The notes under the pieces are model-generated. The model did not search any database, was not told where the DNA came from, and was given only the letters and a program-made list of their open reading frames with translations. 64,000 nucleotides of DNA, from contig NZ_FVZC01000008.1 in assembly GCF_900166585.1 (NCBI RefSeq), forward strand, positions 62,001-126,000, given 5' to 3'. The position numbers were made by a program, and so were the translations under genes. The stretch's first letter is position 1; the number at the start of each line of letters is the position of its first letter. Shown here in pieces: positions 23,051-32,378 of the stretch. Source of the stretch: Mesobacillus jeotgali. Lineage in GTDB: Bacteria > Bacillota > Bacilli > Bacillales > Cytobacillaceae.

Positions 23051-26000
23051 GTGAAAAATCTGGTCAATTTTGTGCTTGGAAATAAACTTGCCGTTTGGCT
23101 GCTTACAATTATCATCACGGTATCAGGAATTTATTCAGGTACACGGATGAACATGGAGACCATCCCGAATATTTCGATTCCATACTTAATGGTTATGGAT
23201 GTCTATCCAGGGGCAACGCCTGAAAAAGTAATGGAGGATGTATCAATTCCGATTGAGAAGGCGGTTGAGGGCCTTGAAGACGTAAAATATGTCTATTCTA
23301 ATTCATATTCCAATATGTCCAGTATACAAGTGGAGTATGAATATGGCATTGACATGGATGAAGCAAAGCGGGCATTACAGTCTGCATTAGATACGGTTCA
23401 GCTGCCGGAAGGGGCACAGGAACCAACGATTACGGCCATCAGCATGAACATGATGCCAATTGCGGCACTAAGTGTCAGCAGTACGAAAGAGGATATTGTT
23501 GAGCTAACATCAACAGTCGAAGAAATCCTTCTTCCGAAAATCGAAAAAATTGATGGTGTTGCTTCCGTAACGATTACAGGACAACATATTGAAGAAGTAA
23601 ATCTTGAGTATAATGAAGCGAAAATGAAGCAATTCGGTTTGACCGAAGATAAAGTGAAGGAAATGATCCAGGCCAGCAATTTAGATGTATCCCTGGGACT
23701 TTTTGAATTTGAGGAAAGCGAGCAGGCTGTTGCCGTTGATGGCAAATTCACGACTACTGAACAACTGAAGAACATGCTTATCCCTGTGACTCCTTCAGAG
23801 GCAAATCCATCACCTTTTGTGAAGCTGAGTGATATAGCTGAGATTGAACTAGTTGGCAAGGTTCAATCCATTTCCCGTACAAACGGAGACGATGCGATCG
23901 CTATACAGATTGTCAAGGAACAGCAAGCAAACACTGTTGATGTTGTAAATGAGGTAAAGGATTTAATAAAAGAAGAACAGGATAAAATTGATGGCCTGTC
24001 CATCGATGTATCACTGGACCAGGGGAAGCCAATTGAAGAATCTGTAACAACGATGATTGAAAAAGCGTTATTTGGCGGATTAATCGCAGTCCTGGTTATT
24101 CTTCTGTTTTTACGTGATTACAAGTCTACGATTATATCAATTGTATCGATTCCAGTTTCCATATTCATGGCACTGCTGCTGTTGAATTGGATGGAGATTA
24201 CACTAAATATCATGACACTAGGCGCAATCACTGTTGCCATTGGACGCGTAATAGATGACTCGATTGTAGTAGTGGAGAATATTTATCGACGCCTTCATTT
24301 GAAAGAAGAAAAATTAACAGGGCGTGCTCTTGTACGTGAAGCGACAATAGAAATGTTCAAGCCGATCCTGTCTTCAACTCTTGTTACGGTTGCTGTTTTT
24401 GCACCGTTGATTTTCGTTGGCGGCATGGTAGGAGAATTGTTCGCTCCATTTGCACTGACCATGACTTTTGCTCTTGGTGCGTCATTGATTGTTGCCATTA
24501 CGATTGTACCGGCGTTATCACATTTCCTGTTCAAAAAGAAATTATATGGTGAAAAAACAGAGAGCAGCCACAAAGAAGCTGGCAAATTAGCTAACTGGTA
24601 TAAAGGTGTCTTGAACAAGTCGCTTAACCATAAAATCATCACATCCCTTATTGCCGTGGTTTTATTAGCAGGTAGTCTTGCGCTCACGCCGATAATCGGG
24701 TTCAGCTTTATGGGCAGCGAGGAAGAAAAGGTCATGTATTTAACCTATACGCCAGGACCGGGCGAACTTAAGGAAGACACTTTGGCAAATGTTGAAAAAG
24801 TGGAAGAAAAGATGCTCAAACGTGGCGATATTGATATCGTTCAAATCTCTGTTACAGAAGAGGCAGATCAAATGTCAGCAATGATGGGAACTGGATCTGG
24901 CGGTGCCTTGATGTATCTGATCTTCGACCCCGAAATGGAGAATTTCTCTGAAGTCAGGGAAGAAATCGAAGAGTATGTAATCAATATTGGACAAAGTGGT
25001 GAGTGGAAGAGCCAGAATTTCGGCGGTATGTCTATGCCTGAGAATGAAATAAGCTATACATTCTACAGCGAAGACCTGGACAAATTGACGAAAGCTGTAA
25101 ACCTTGCTGAGAAAGAGATGAAAGATATTAAAGGCTTGGAAGACGTTAGTTCCAGTGCAGAGGAAGCATATGTGGAATACACCTTCAAAGTCGATCAGGA
25201 CGAATTGCTCCAATATGGCTTAACAGCAGGACAAATCGTCATGATGTTGAATCCCAACAAAGCAAAAGATGTGTTGACAACTGTTGAAAAAGATGGTGAA
25301 TCACTTGATGTCATCGTTCAGCAGGAACAGGCAAAGCAGCCGGAGTCGATTGACGATATCCTGGATACAGAAGTCCCAACTGCGAGGGGTACGACGATGC
25401 CATTGTCAGAACTGGTAACAGTAGAAAAAGGTACCACGATGAATACACTTGCACGCAGTAAAGGACAATACTATGCATCAGTATCAGGAACGGTTGTAGA
25501 TGATGATATTTCAAAGGCATCTGCTGAGACTCAAAAAGCAATTGATAAGCTAGATATGCCGAAGGGCGTTGAAGTGGGTGTCGCCGGTGTACAGGCAGAC
25601 ATGACGGAAACATTTACACAGCTTGGTGCTGCGATGCTGGCAGCAATTGCGATTGTTTACTTCATACTAGTTGTCACCTTCCGTGAAGGTGTCGCGCCAT
25701 TCGCGATCCTTTTCTCTCTTCCATTTGCAGTAATCGGTTCATTCGTAGGCCTGCTTATGGCTGATGAAACGATTTCCGTTTCTGTCATGATGGGTCTGTT
25801 GATGTTGATTGGTATTGTAGTTACGAATGCCATCGTCCTCGTAGACCGGATCATTCACATGGAACGAGAAGGATTGACTATGCGTGAAGCAGTGCTTGAG
25901 GCGGGTGCAACACGTTTACGTCCAATCCTTATGACAGCAATTGCTACTGTCGGTGCACTGATACCGCTGGCAATGGGTACAGGCGGGGGAGGCCTGATTT

Positions 26001-26134
26001 CAAAAGGTCTTGCCATTACCGTAATCGGGGGATTAACAAGCTCAACTTTGTTAACGCTGATTGTCGTGCCAATTGTTTATGAAGTTCTTTCAAAGATATT
26101 CAAGAAGAATCGTCGGGAAATACGAGAGGATTAA
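23051..26134 (+). CDS. RND-family efflux transporter, SwrC/YerP-like
   Basis: A 1027-residue pump of the HAE1/AcrB superfamily: an N-terminal helix (LAVWLLTIIITVSGIYSG), a first large extracellular domain, TM2-6 with the proton-relay DD pair in AIGRVIDDSIVVVENIYRRL, a second extracellular domain and TM8-12. In B. subtilis the homologue SwrC exports surfactin; other members export lipids and drugs. No membrane-fusion protein or outer channel is encoded nearby, as usual in Gram-positives. GTG 23051 follows AAGGTAGGTG. The promoter carries a TetR-type operator but no pump-linked TetR gene lies next to it here. Confidence 0.92.
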   Translation: MKNLVNFVLGNKLAVWLLTIIITVSGIYSGTRMNMETIPNISIPYLMVMDVYPGATPEKVMEDVSIPIEKAVEGLEDVKYVYSNSYSNMSSIQVEYEYGIDMDEAKRALQSALDTVQLPEGAQEPTITAISMNMMPIAALSVSSTKEDIVELTSTVEEILLPKIEKIDGVASVTITGQHIEEVNLEYNEAKMKQFGLTEDKVKEMIQASNLDVSLGLFEFEESEQAVAVDGKFTTTEQLKNMLIPVTPSEANPSPFVKLSDIAEIELVGKVQSISRTNGDDAIAIQIVKEQQANTVDVVNEVKDLIKEEQDKIDGLSIDVSLDQGKPIEESVTTMIEKALFGGLIAVLVILLFLRDYKSTIISIVSIPVSIFMALLLLNWMEITLNIMTLGAITVAIGRVIDDSIVVVENIYRRLHLKEEKLTGRALVREATIEMFKPILSSTLVTVAVFAPLIFVGGMVGELFAPFALTMTFALGASLIVAITIVPALSHFLFKKKLYGEKTESSHKEAGKLANWYKGVLNKSLNHKIITSLIAVVLLAGSLALTPIIGFSFMGSEEEKVMYLTYTPGPGELKEDTLANVEKVEEKMLKRGDIDIVQISVTEEADQMSAMMGTGSGGALMYLIFDPEMENFSEVREEIEEYVINIGQSGEWKSQNFGGMSMPENEISYTFYSEDLDKLTKAVNLAEKEMKDIKGLEDVSSSAEEAYVEYTFKVDQDELLQYGLTAGQIVMMLNPNKAKDVLTTVEKDGESLDVIVQQEQAKQPESIDDILDTEVPTARGTTMPLSELVTVEKGTTMNTLARSKGQYYASVSGTVVDDDISKASAETQKAIDKLDMPKGVEVGVAGVQADMTETFTQLGAAMLAAIAIVYFILVVTFREGVAPFAILFSLPFAVIGSFVGLLMADETISVSVMMGLLMLIGIVVTNAIVLVDRIIHMEREGLTMREAVLEAGATRLRPILMTAIATVGALIPLAMGTGGGGLISKGLAITVIGGLTSSTLLTLIVVPIVYEVLSKIFKKNRREIRED

Positions 26135-26139
26135 TCAGT

Positions 26140-26178
26140 AGTCCAGGTGGATGAGCAGTCTTCCATCTGGGCTTTTTA
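26140..26178 (+). terminator. Terminator after the RND gene
   Basis: CCAGGTGGA (26143-26151) pairs with TCCATCTGG with one G-T pair, then a T-run. Confidence 0.75.
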
Positions 26179-26608
26179 ATGTAGTTACCCCTCTGGCTTT
26201 TTATTTTTGAAACTATAAAGATCCCTTCCTTATTAGTTTACAAACGCTGTGAATATACCCGTTTTTCTTCCTCTTTCACCATGATCCGACAATCTCTTTC
26301 TTCATCTTTGATATTTAGATTATTGAGTAGGGGAGGGGACTTGGTCATGCTTATTTATGGTGAGTTTACTTTTAACAGATCCACACGACACTTATCACCT
26401 ACCTAGATATTCTCCTTATGCTTTGCCATGTCCTATTCTTATCTGCTCCCATTCATTTTCTGTCCATCTGCCGTTACCCTTTAAAAATACATTCTTCAGT
26501 CAAGAATTCATTTTCAGACTGCTCTGTTAACCTCAAGATTTATCAAACGGCAGGGGAGGGGAGTTTTCTTATAGATATGAAACTAGGAAAAATAAGGTAA
26601 AATTATCA
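26179..26608. other. Long gap with two strong ribosome-binding-like sites
   Basis: No sizeable gene is supported. AGGGGAGGGGA occurs twice (26329-26339 and 26552-26562). The first is 7 nt ahead of ATG 26347, which opens a 19-codon frame ending at TAG 26404-26406 (MLIYGEFTFNRSTRHLSPT). The second is followed by ATG 26578 with only seven codons. They may be leader peptides or chance. Confidence 0.3.
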
Positions 26609-26785
26609 ATGTATACAAAAATGTAGACATGTATACATAAAGTAAACAGTTCGTGTACAATTACGTTTACATGTTTACAAATAAGTATACATCCCATAGA
26701 ATCAACATGTATACAACTTTGTATTCGTTGTGTACAATTATGTATACAAGCAGATTGAGGTTTACACCTCGTTTACATGTTTACA
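26609..26785. promoter_or_regulatory. Array of about 15 GTATAC/GTTTAC sites, parC-like centromere and operator
   Basis: Hexamers of the form GTATAC, GTTTAC, GTGTAC, GTAGAC or GTAAAC begin at 26611, 26623, 26631, 26642, 26653, 26665, 26673, 26685, 26709, 26730, 26742, 26760, 26771 and 26779 (GTATTC at 26721 is a weak one), mostly 8 or 11-12 bp apart, close to one DNA turn. A last GTATAC lies at 26856. Iterated sites directly upstream of actin-type par operons are the centromere bound by the ParR partner and also its operator. Confidence 0.75.
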
Positions 26786-26884
26786 ATTACATTTCTTTTT
26801 ACTCGTAAATCTTGCAGTATCTATTATTTCCCTTTACCTTTAGAATAGTAGGTAAGTATACATAAATGAAAAGGAATGATATGA

Positions 26885-28057
26885 ATGACGAAATCAAGAA
26901 TTGCTGCAGTTGATGTTGGTAACGATTCTATTAAAGCTATTTTTGGAGAATTTGATAAAGAACTGAATATCCCGAATATCGTGGCGAGGGACACTGAAGA
27001 CCGTCCTGTAATCGGAATCGAGGAGCTTGATACGAAAGATCCGCTAGATGGAATCCATATTCGTGTCCACTCCCCTGCCCTGAAAGAAAATAACGCTATC
27101 TATCGTGTCGGAAGTCTGGCAACAAAAAGCGATAACGCAACAGAACTGGATCCCGGAAGCAGCAAGTCAGAGGAAGACCAGACATTGATCATGCTCTTCG
27201 CTACGCTTGCATTGGATGCAGTCAATGAAGACAATGCTAAGCTTTTCCCGAAAAGCAAGAATGTCATTGATGCGAATTATACGCTCGGTACGGGCCTTCC
27301 GCTTCGTGAAGTCAAAGAAGGAAAAGACGCTGGTTACCGCTCCAAGCTGGTCGGATCCGTTCACCAGGTAGAATTCCTTGTAACTCCTAAATACCAGGGA
27401 CTGAAAGTGAACATCAAATTCGATGAAGTGAAGGTTTATCCTGAAGGTTTCGCGGCTTATATCAATCTAGTAATGGATAATAGCCTGAAAATCATCAACA
27501 AGGATTTAATTGATAGAAGAATCTTGATCCAGGATATCGGCGGATTATCAACAGATATCGCTGTCATCAAGAACCGGAATGTCGATGATGACAAGGCACA
27601 GGGCTTCAACCTTGGTGTGTCTGAAGCGCTGGAACAAATAAGGGAAGAAATCCGCAGCAAGCATGGCGTGGAGTTAGACAGCCGTACGGATGTTGTGGAG
27701 ATCATCACGCGCAAGAATGACCGCAACCATATCATGGTCAAGGGAAGCCGTACAAGTGTCCATGACATCACAGATCGCATTCTTCTTGAGCTGGCGAAAA
27801 AACAATATCGCCTACTGCGCAATGTTTGGGCGAAGAACTCCCAGACAGAAATTTGCTATTTCGTCGGCGGCGGAGCAACTGTCCTTAAGGAATATATCAA
27901 GACATTGAACAATAATTTAGATGGTTATAATATTGAGTTTTTCGAGGATGAAAAAGAGAGCATCTGGATGATGGCCAATGCTTACTATAAGCTCATCATG
28001 GATTTTGTTAAGAAATCTGAGAAGAGCAAAACTGCTTCAGAGCCTGTCAAAAGCTAA
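26885..28057 (+). CDS. ParM/StbA-family actin-like ATPase
   Basis: A 390-residue actin-fold protein. Phosphate 1 is AAVDVGNDSIKAIFGEF (D10), phosphate 2 is ILIQDIGGLSTDIAVI (D217) and the adenosine loop is CYFVGGGATVLKEYI (G328-330). This is the layout of plasmid segregation actins such as pSK41 ParM and Alp7A. It should form ATP-driven filaments that push DNA copies apart, coupled through the adaptor encoded 14 bp downstream. AAAAGGA precedes ATG 26885. All flanking genes are chromosomal, so this par operon is either an integrated plasmid relic or a recruited chromosomal system. The ATPase motifs look intact. Confidence 0.88.
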   Translation: MTKSRIAAVDVGNDSIKAIFGEFDKELNIPNIVARDTEDRPVIGIEELDTKDPLDGIHIRVHSPALKENNAIYRVGSLATKSDNATELDPGSSKSEEDQTLIMLFATLALDAVNEDNAKLFPKSKNVIDANYTLGTGLPLREVKEGKDAGYRSKLVGSVHQVEFLVTPKYQGLKVNIKFDEVKVYPEGFAAYINLVMDNSLKIINKDLIDRRILIQDIGGLSTDIAVIKNRNVDDDKAQGFNLGVSEALEQIREEIRSKHGVELDSRTDVVEIITRKNDRNHIMVKGSRTSVHDITDRILLELAKKQYRLLRNVWAKNSQTEICYFVGGGATVLKEYIKTLNNNLDGYNIEFFEDEKESIWMMANAYYKLIMDFVKKSEKSKTASEPVKS

Positions 28058-28071
28058 AGTAAGGTGATCCC

Positions 28072-28659
28072 ATGAAAAAAACCAACCCAAATGAGATTAA
28101 GAGAGGACAAGCATTGTCATTTCGTGTTCCCTCTGATACACCAGACCATATCTTAAGACATCTTCAAAACTTGAAAGAAACCGAGAGAAGGAATTTTTCA
28201 AGTAAAATTGCTGAATTTGTCGTCAAAGGTGTGGGGAATTCTTATTCACGGGAACGAGAAACGATTACAATTCCCCTCCCTCGCAGTCTCAGCAAATCGC
28301 AGCGGGCTTGGATCAAGCATGAGCATTCGGAAGCTTTGCTGGGGAATATCGTCTATCATTTGTTGACAGACCCTTTGCGGGCAACCTCATTGCTGGCCTC
28401 TTTGAACAGCAACTCAACTGAAATCGATGAGGCACTTTATCTTCAGGAAGAAGATCTCCCATTGAACCCAATCGCATTAGCGGATGAGTCACCTGTAACC
28501 CGGGAAACTGCATCAACAGCTGAAATCGATTCGATGGACGATGACCTTGATTCATTTGATTGGGAGTCGGTACATCAACCAGAAACCCATGTTGAGGAAG
28601 AAAAGGAAGAGGATTTGGACGACCTTCTCGGAGACTTCCTCTCAAAAATGAACAAGTAA
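28072..28659 (+). CDS. ParR-like DNA-binding partner with an acidic tail
   Basis: A 195-residue protein. The N-terminal 70 residues (RGQALSFRVPSDTPDHILRH, then helices LQNLKETERRNFSSKIAEFV) have one basic beta strand followed by helices, as in ribbon-helix-helix ParR/AlfB adaptors. The middle is helical and the last 60 residues are strongly acidic, ending DDLLGDFLSKMNK, where ParR-type proteins bind filament ends. Sequence similarity to known ParR is not obvious; the call rests on gene order, the RHH-like start and the acidic tail. It is 14 bp downstream of the actin gene and the operon ends at a strong hairpin. It probably binds the array at 26609-26785. Confidence 0.65.
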   Translation: MKKTNPNEIKRGQALSFRVPSDTPDHILRHLQNLKETERRNFSSKIAEFVVKGVGNSYSRERETITIPLPRSLSKSQRAWIKHEHSEALLGNIVYHLLTDPLRATSLLASLNSNSTEIDEALYLQEEDLPLNPIALADESPVTRETASTAEIDSMDDDLDSFDWESVHQPETHVEEEKEEDLDDLLGDFLSKMNK

Positions 28660-28664
28660 TTGCT

Positions 28665-28700
28665 AAGAAACCCCATGGACTGCCATGGGGTTTCTTTACT
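28665..28700. terminator. Bidirectional terminator after the par operon
   Basis: A 14-bp perfect stem (28665-28678 with 28683-28696), 4-nt loop, between convergent genes. Confidence 0.9.
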
Positions 28701-30518
28701 TTATTGATAGGATGCTTCCAGCTGATCAATTAATGATCCGACATAGCCTACAGCCTTGCGCACAGGTTCTGGAGTCGACATGTCGAGTCCAGCATGTTTC
28801 AGCAATTCCAGCGGCTTCATGGTTCCGCCTGCCCGCAGCACTTCAAGCCAGCGGTCGACAGCCGGCTGCCCCTCCTCCTGGATCAATTGAGAAACAGCAG
28901 TTGAGGCAGTCAGGCCAGCAGAGTAGGTATACGGATACAAGCCCATATAATAGTGTGGCTGACGCATCCATGTTAGCCCGGCTCCTTCATCGATTTCTAC
29001 TGTATCGCCCCAGAAGCCAGTCAGCACATCTGTTTTCATCTCAGTAAGAGTTTTAGCCGTAAGTGCATTGCCAGCTTCAGCATGTGCATATACCCTGCGC
29101 TGGAATTCAGCTTCCAGCAGGTGAGTCACAAAATTATGATAATAAGTACCCAGAAGCTGCAGGACGACCCAGCGAATCATCTGGGGATTAGCTTTATTTT
29201 GATCAAGAAGATAGTGGGCAAGCAGCATTTCGTTCATTGTCGATGGTGCTTCAATGAAATACATGGAAGGACGAACATTCATGATCCGCTGATTTTGATT
29301 AGCCAGGTAAAAATGGCCTGCGTGGCCGAATTCATGTGCCAGTGTGAAACAGCCGCGCATATTATCAGCCCAGGTAATCAGGATATATGGGTGTGAACCA
29401 TAAGGACTGGAGCAAAAGGCACCTGTGGATTTACCTACATTATCAGCAAGGTCCACCCATCTGTCTTCGAAGCCTTCTTCAATCATTGTTATATAATCCG
29501 GTCCCATTACCTTTAAGGAATCGGTAATCAGCTGCCGTGCCTCCTCGTAAGTGACTTGAGGGTCAAAATCAGGATCGAATGGAGCTTTCAAATCACAAAA
29601 CATCATTTTATTTAAACCCAGCACCTTCTTCTTTAGCTGGGCAAATCGGCGCATATGAGGTGCAAGCTCAGTGTAAATAATATCGATTTGGTTATTGTAC
29701 ATTTCCTTCGTTACCTGCTGAGGCTCCAAAAGCATATCGGTAACCGAATCATAATTCCGGAGTTTTGCTAAGGCAACCTGTTTTTTCACCTCGGTTGCAT
29801 AGGTCGCTGCGATGGTATTTTTATATTGTTTAAGTGTTGAAACGAATGATCCATAGGCTTTTCTGCGGACATTAGTATCCGGTGAAAATTCATAGCGGCT
29901 CTCAAACAGTGCAAAAGAGACTGGCAATTTGTTGTCTTCCTCGTCTTGGATTGGAGCAAATTCCATATCAGCAAGTTTGGCCATATTGTATATATTGTAT
30001 GGTGCTGAATGGACTTCGCCTAAAGCAGCAAGGACCTCTTCCGTTTCAGGCGATAGTTTATGCTTTTTCGTTTCCAGAAGCTCTAGAAGAGTCTTTTTGA
30101 AAGGCTCGAGTCCTTCCTCTTCCTGAACGAATTCTTCCACTTTTCCTTCTTCAAGTTCAAGAATTTCGGATGATATAAAGGATAGTGCGGCCATCGCCTT
30201 TGTGAAAACCGCGGCGACCTTATCTGAATTTGCCTGGTTTGCAGGGTCGGTTCCATCAGCCGATTGCTTCAAGCTTGCATATGTACGGACTTTGACCAAT
30301 TTCTTTGTTAAGTCTTCCTGAGCGGTAAGGCATTCCAGCAGTGCATTTGCCCCGGTATGCAGGGTTCCTTTGAAGTTAGCAAATTTTGTAACGTCAACTT
30401 CAATTTCCTTCAGTGCCACCTCCCACTCCAGGTCGGATGTGAATAAATCATTGAGATCCCAGGTCAATGATTCAGGAACCTCTGAACGAGTAAGTCGCTT
30501 TTCAACGGTTTTATTCAA
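28701..30518 (-). CDS. pepF: Oligoendopeptidase F (M3 family)
   Basis: A 605-residue zinc peptidase of the M3B family, cytosolic, cutting peptides of about 7-17 residues. The metal motif is HEFGHAGHF in CFTLAHEFGHAGH, with the third ligand Glu downstream in IEAPSTMNEMLLAHYLL. The N-terminal helical domain and overall length are normal for PepF of Bacillus. AAGGAGGAG precedes the start. Monocistronic, convergent with the par operon. Confidence 0.95.
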   Translation of the reverse strand: MNKTVEKRLTRSEVPESLTWDLNDLFTSDLEWEVALKEIEVDVTKFANFKGTLHTGANALLECLTAQEDLTKKLVKVRTYASLKQSADGTDPANQANSDKVAAVFTKAMAALSFISSEILELEEGKVEEFVQEEEGLEPFKKTLLELLETKKHKLSPETEEVLAALGEVHSAPYNIYNMAKLADMEFAPIQDEEDNKLPVSFALFESRYEFSPDTNVRRKAYGSFVSTLKQYKNTIAATYATEVKKQVALAKLRNYDSVTDMLLEPQQVTKEMYNNQIDIIYTELAPHMRRFAQLKKKVLGLNKMMFCDLKAPFDPDFDPQVTYEEARQLITDSLKVMGPDYITMIEEGFEDRWVDLADNVGKSTGAFCSSPYGSHPYILITWADNMRGCFTLAHEFGHAGHFYLANQNQRIMNVRPSMYFIEAPSTMNEMLLAHYLLDQNKANPQMIRWVVLQLLGTYYHNFVTHLLEAEFQRRVYAHAEAGNALTAKTLTEMKTDVLTGFWGDTVEIDEGAGLTWMRQPHYYMGLYPYTYSAGLTASTAVSQLIQEEGQPAVDRWLEVLRAGGTMKPLELLKHAGLDMSTPEPVRKAVGYVGSLIDQLEASYQ

Positions 30519-30697
30519 ATTTATCTCCTCCTTCTAATGTTTATATTACTACGAAAGGCGAAATAATTTAAGTTAAAGATTAACTATTTCAAAAATTTAA
30601 AAACAATTAAGGGCTATTTGTCTTAAATTTTCTGGAAAAGGTTTATTCTCTGGTTTATGATAATTAATAAATTCGGAAATAAATAGGTGGGAGCCAG

Positions 30698-32323
30698 TTG
30701 ATTTTAATAGATTATATAATTAATCTCTCAATGCTTTCCTTAATGGTCAGTACTCCTTTAGTCATTCGCTCTTATCTCAATCATAAGCCGCTCAAGCAAC
30801 TATGGGTGTGGGCAGGATTATACGCGGGGGCTGTTTCCTGTGTGCTTGTTAGCTTATCTTTCCAGGATGAAGGTTACTCATATGATATCCGGTATGCCAT
30901 AATCATCTTGGTCTTCGCTTACCTGGGACCAGGTGCAGGCATAATTTCCAGCAGCCTTGCATTGATGTCAAGGTTGATAGTATCTGAGAACTGGTTTCCT
31001 GCAATTGTTGGCTGGGTAGTGGTGATGATCATTTTGGTGGTAATTCACAATCTTACTATGCATTTAAAACCAGTGAAAAGAGTTATGATTCTACTGTGTT
31101 CTTACATAGTCACTTATATTATTACTGTACCGATCATTTTAAACGTAATTAGAGACAATCCAGTTTTTCACCTTCAATACTTATTGTTTGTTTCAATAGG
31201 CGTACTCATTGGTGGAATTATTATCGAATCATATGAAAAGCTGCATAGAATTATTCACGAACGAAAGAGGATGGAACAGACACTGGAGGAAAGTGAGTCA
31301 AAGTACCGCCTCATAGCTGAGAATACATCTGATCTCATCATGGTAATGGATAAAGAACATGCCATAAGTTATTTTTCTCCCTCTCATGAGGTGGTGTTGG
31401 GATACAAGGTTCCAGAGCTTGAAAAAACAGAAATATGTAAATTAATTCATCCAGATGACGTTGTGAATTTCAGGGAAACAATCACAAAGATCATGAAAAA
31501 TAAAGAATCACTGCCAGTAGAGTTTCGTTTCCAGCATATAAGTGGTAAATGGATTGATTTTGAATCCCGCTGTATGCCGGTAATGAGTGATGAGCGGGTG
31601 ATTGAGCATATTGTTATAATAAGCCGGGATATTTCTGAGCGCAAAAAAGCGGAGGAGATTCTTTTACAATCCGAAAAGCTATCGATTGTAGGGGAACTTG
31701 CAGCTGGGGTCGCGCATGAAATAAGGAATCCTCTTACTACAATAAAAGGGTTTCTCCAGCTATATGGAAAAGAAGATCATTCGAATGAAATTAACAACTT
31801 GCTTCTAAGCGAACTAGAAAGGATCGAAACAATAACCAGTGAAATGCTTTCTTTAGGAAAACCTCAGGCCATCCAGCTTAACCGGGCCAACTTATGTGAT
31901 TTGATCGATCATACAGTCGATTTCCTATCCCCGCAGGCAAATATGAAAAATATACAATTCAGCCGGAGTTATCTGGGGGCAGATTTCTTCATAACATGTG
32001 AGCAAAATCAGATTAAGCAAGTGTTCCTCAATATTTTTAAAAACGCAATGGAGGCCATGCCCAAGGGTGGAAATATCGATATAAAATTGCGAAAAGGCAT
32101 AGATGGTGAATGTGTTATTTCAATTCAAGATGAGGGCTGCGGAATCCCAGAAGAATTGCTTCCGCGCTTAGGTGAGCCATTTTATACATTGAAGGAGAAA
32201 GGAACGGGTCTCGGCTTGATGATTTGCCATAAAATTATTAAACAGCACAATGGTATGATTTCTTATCATAGTAAGTTAAGTAAAGGGACATTAGTTGAAT
32301 TAAAACTCCCCTTAATCAATTAA
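30698..32323 (+). CDS. Orphan sensor histidine kinase (5TM-PAS-HisKA-HATPase)
   Basis: A 541-residue kinase. Residues 1-185 contain five or six transmembrane spans of the 5TMR_LYT type; residues about 197-315 are a PAS domain (YRLIAENTSDLIMVMDKEHA), followed by HisKA with phospho-His in GVAHEIRNPLTTIKGF and a HATPase domain (N box NIFKNAMEAMPKGG, G1 DEGCGIPEELL, G2 GTGLGL). No response regulator is nearby, as for the sporulation kinases that feed Spo0F. TTG 30698 is the start, with AGGTGGGA at 30685-30692. A possible sporulation or biofilm input kinase; the signal is unknown. Confidence 0.88.
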   Translation: MILIDYIINLSMLSLMVSTPLVIRSYLNHKPLKQLWVWAGLYAGAVSCVLVSLSFQDEGYSYDIRYAIIILVFAYLGPGAGIISSSLALMSRLIVSENWFPAIVGWVVVMIILVVIHNLTMHLKPVKRVMILLCSYIVTYIITVPIILNVIRDNPVFHLQYLLFVSIGVLIGGIIIESYEKLHRIIHERKRMEQTLEESESKYRLIAENTSDLIMVMDKEHAISYFSPSHEVVLGYKVPELEKTEICKLIHPDDVVNFRETITKIMKNKESLPVEFRFQHISGKWIDFESRCMPVMSDERVIEHIVIISRDISERKKAEEILLQSEKLSIVGELAAGVAHEIRNPLTTIKGFLQLYGKEDHSNEINNLLLSELERIETITSEMLSLGKPQAIQLNRANLCDLIDHTVDFLSPQANMKNIQFSRSYLGADFFITCEQNQIKQVFLNIFKNAMEAMPKGGNIDIKLRKGIDGECVISIQDEGCGIPEELLPRLGEPFYTLKEKGTGLGLMICHKIIKQHNGMISYHSKLSKGTLVELKLPLIN

Positions 32324-32342
32324 AAAGTGAACTATAAATATG

Positions 32343-32370
32343 AGGAGGATGGCAAATATGCCATCCTCCT
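32343..32370. terminator. Bidirectional hairpin between kinase and MFS genes
   Basis: A 12-bp perfect stem (32343-32354 with 32359-32370) with an AATA loop; the T-run is short. Confidence 0.7.
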
Positions 32371-32378
32371 GTTTGTCC

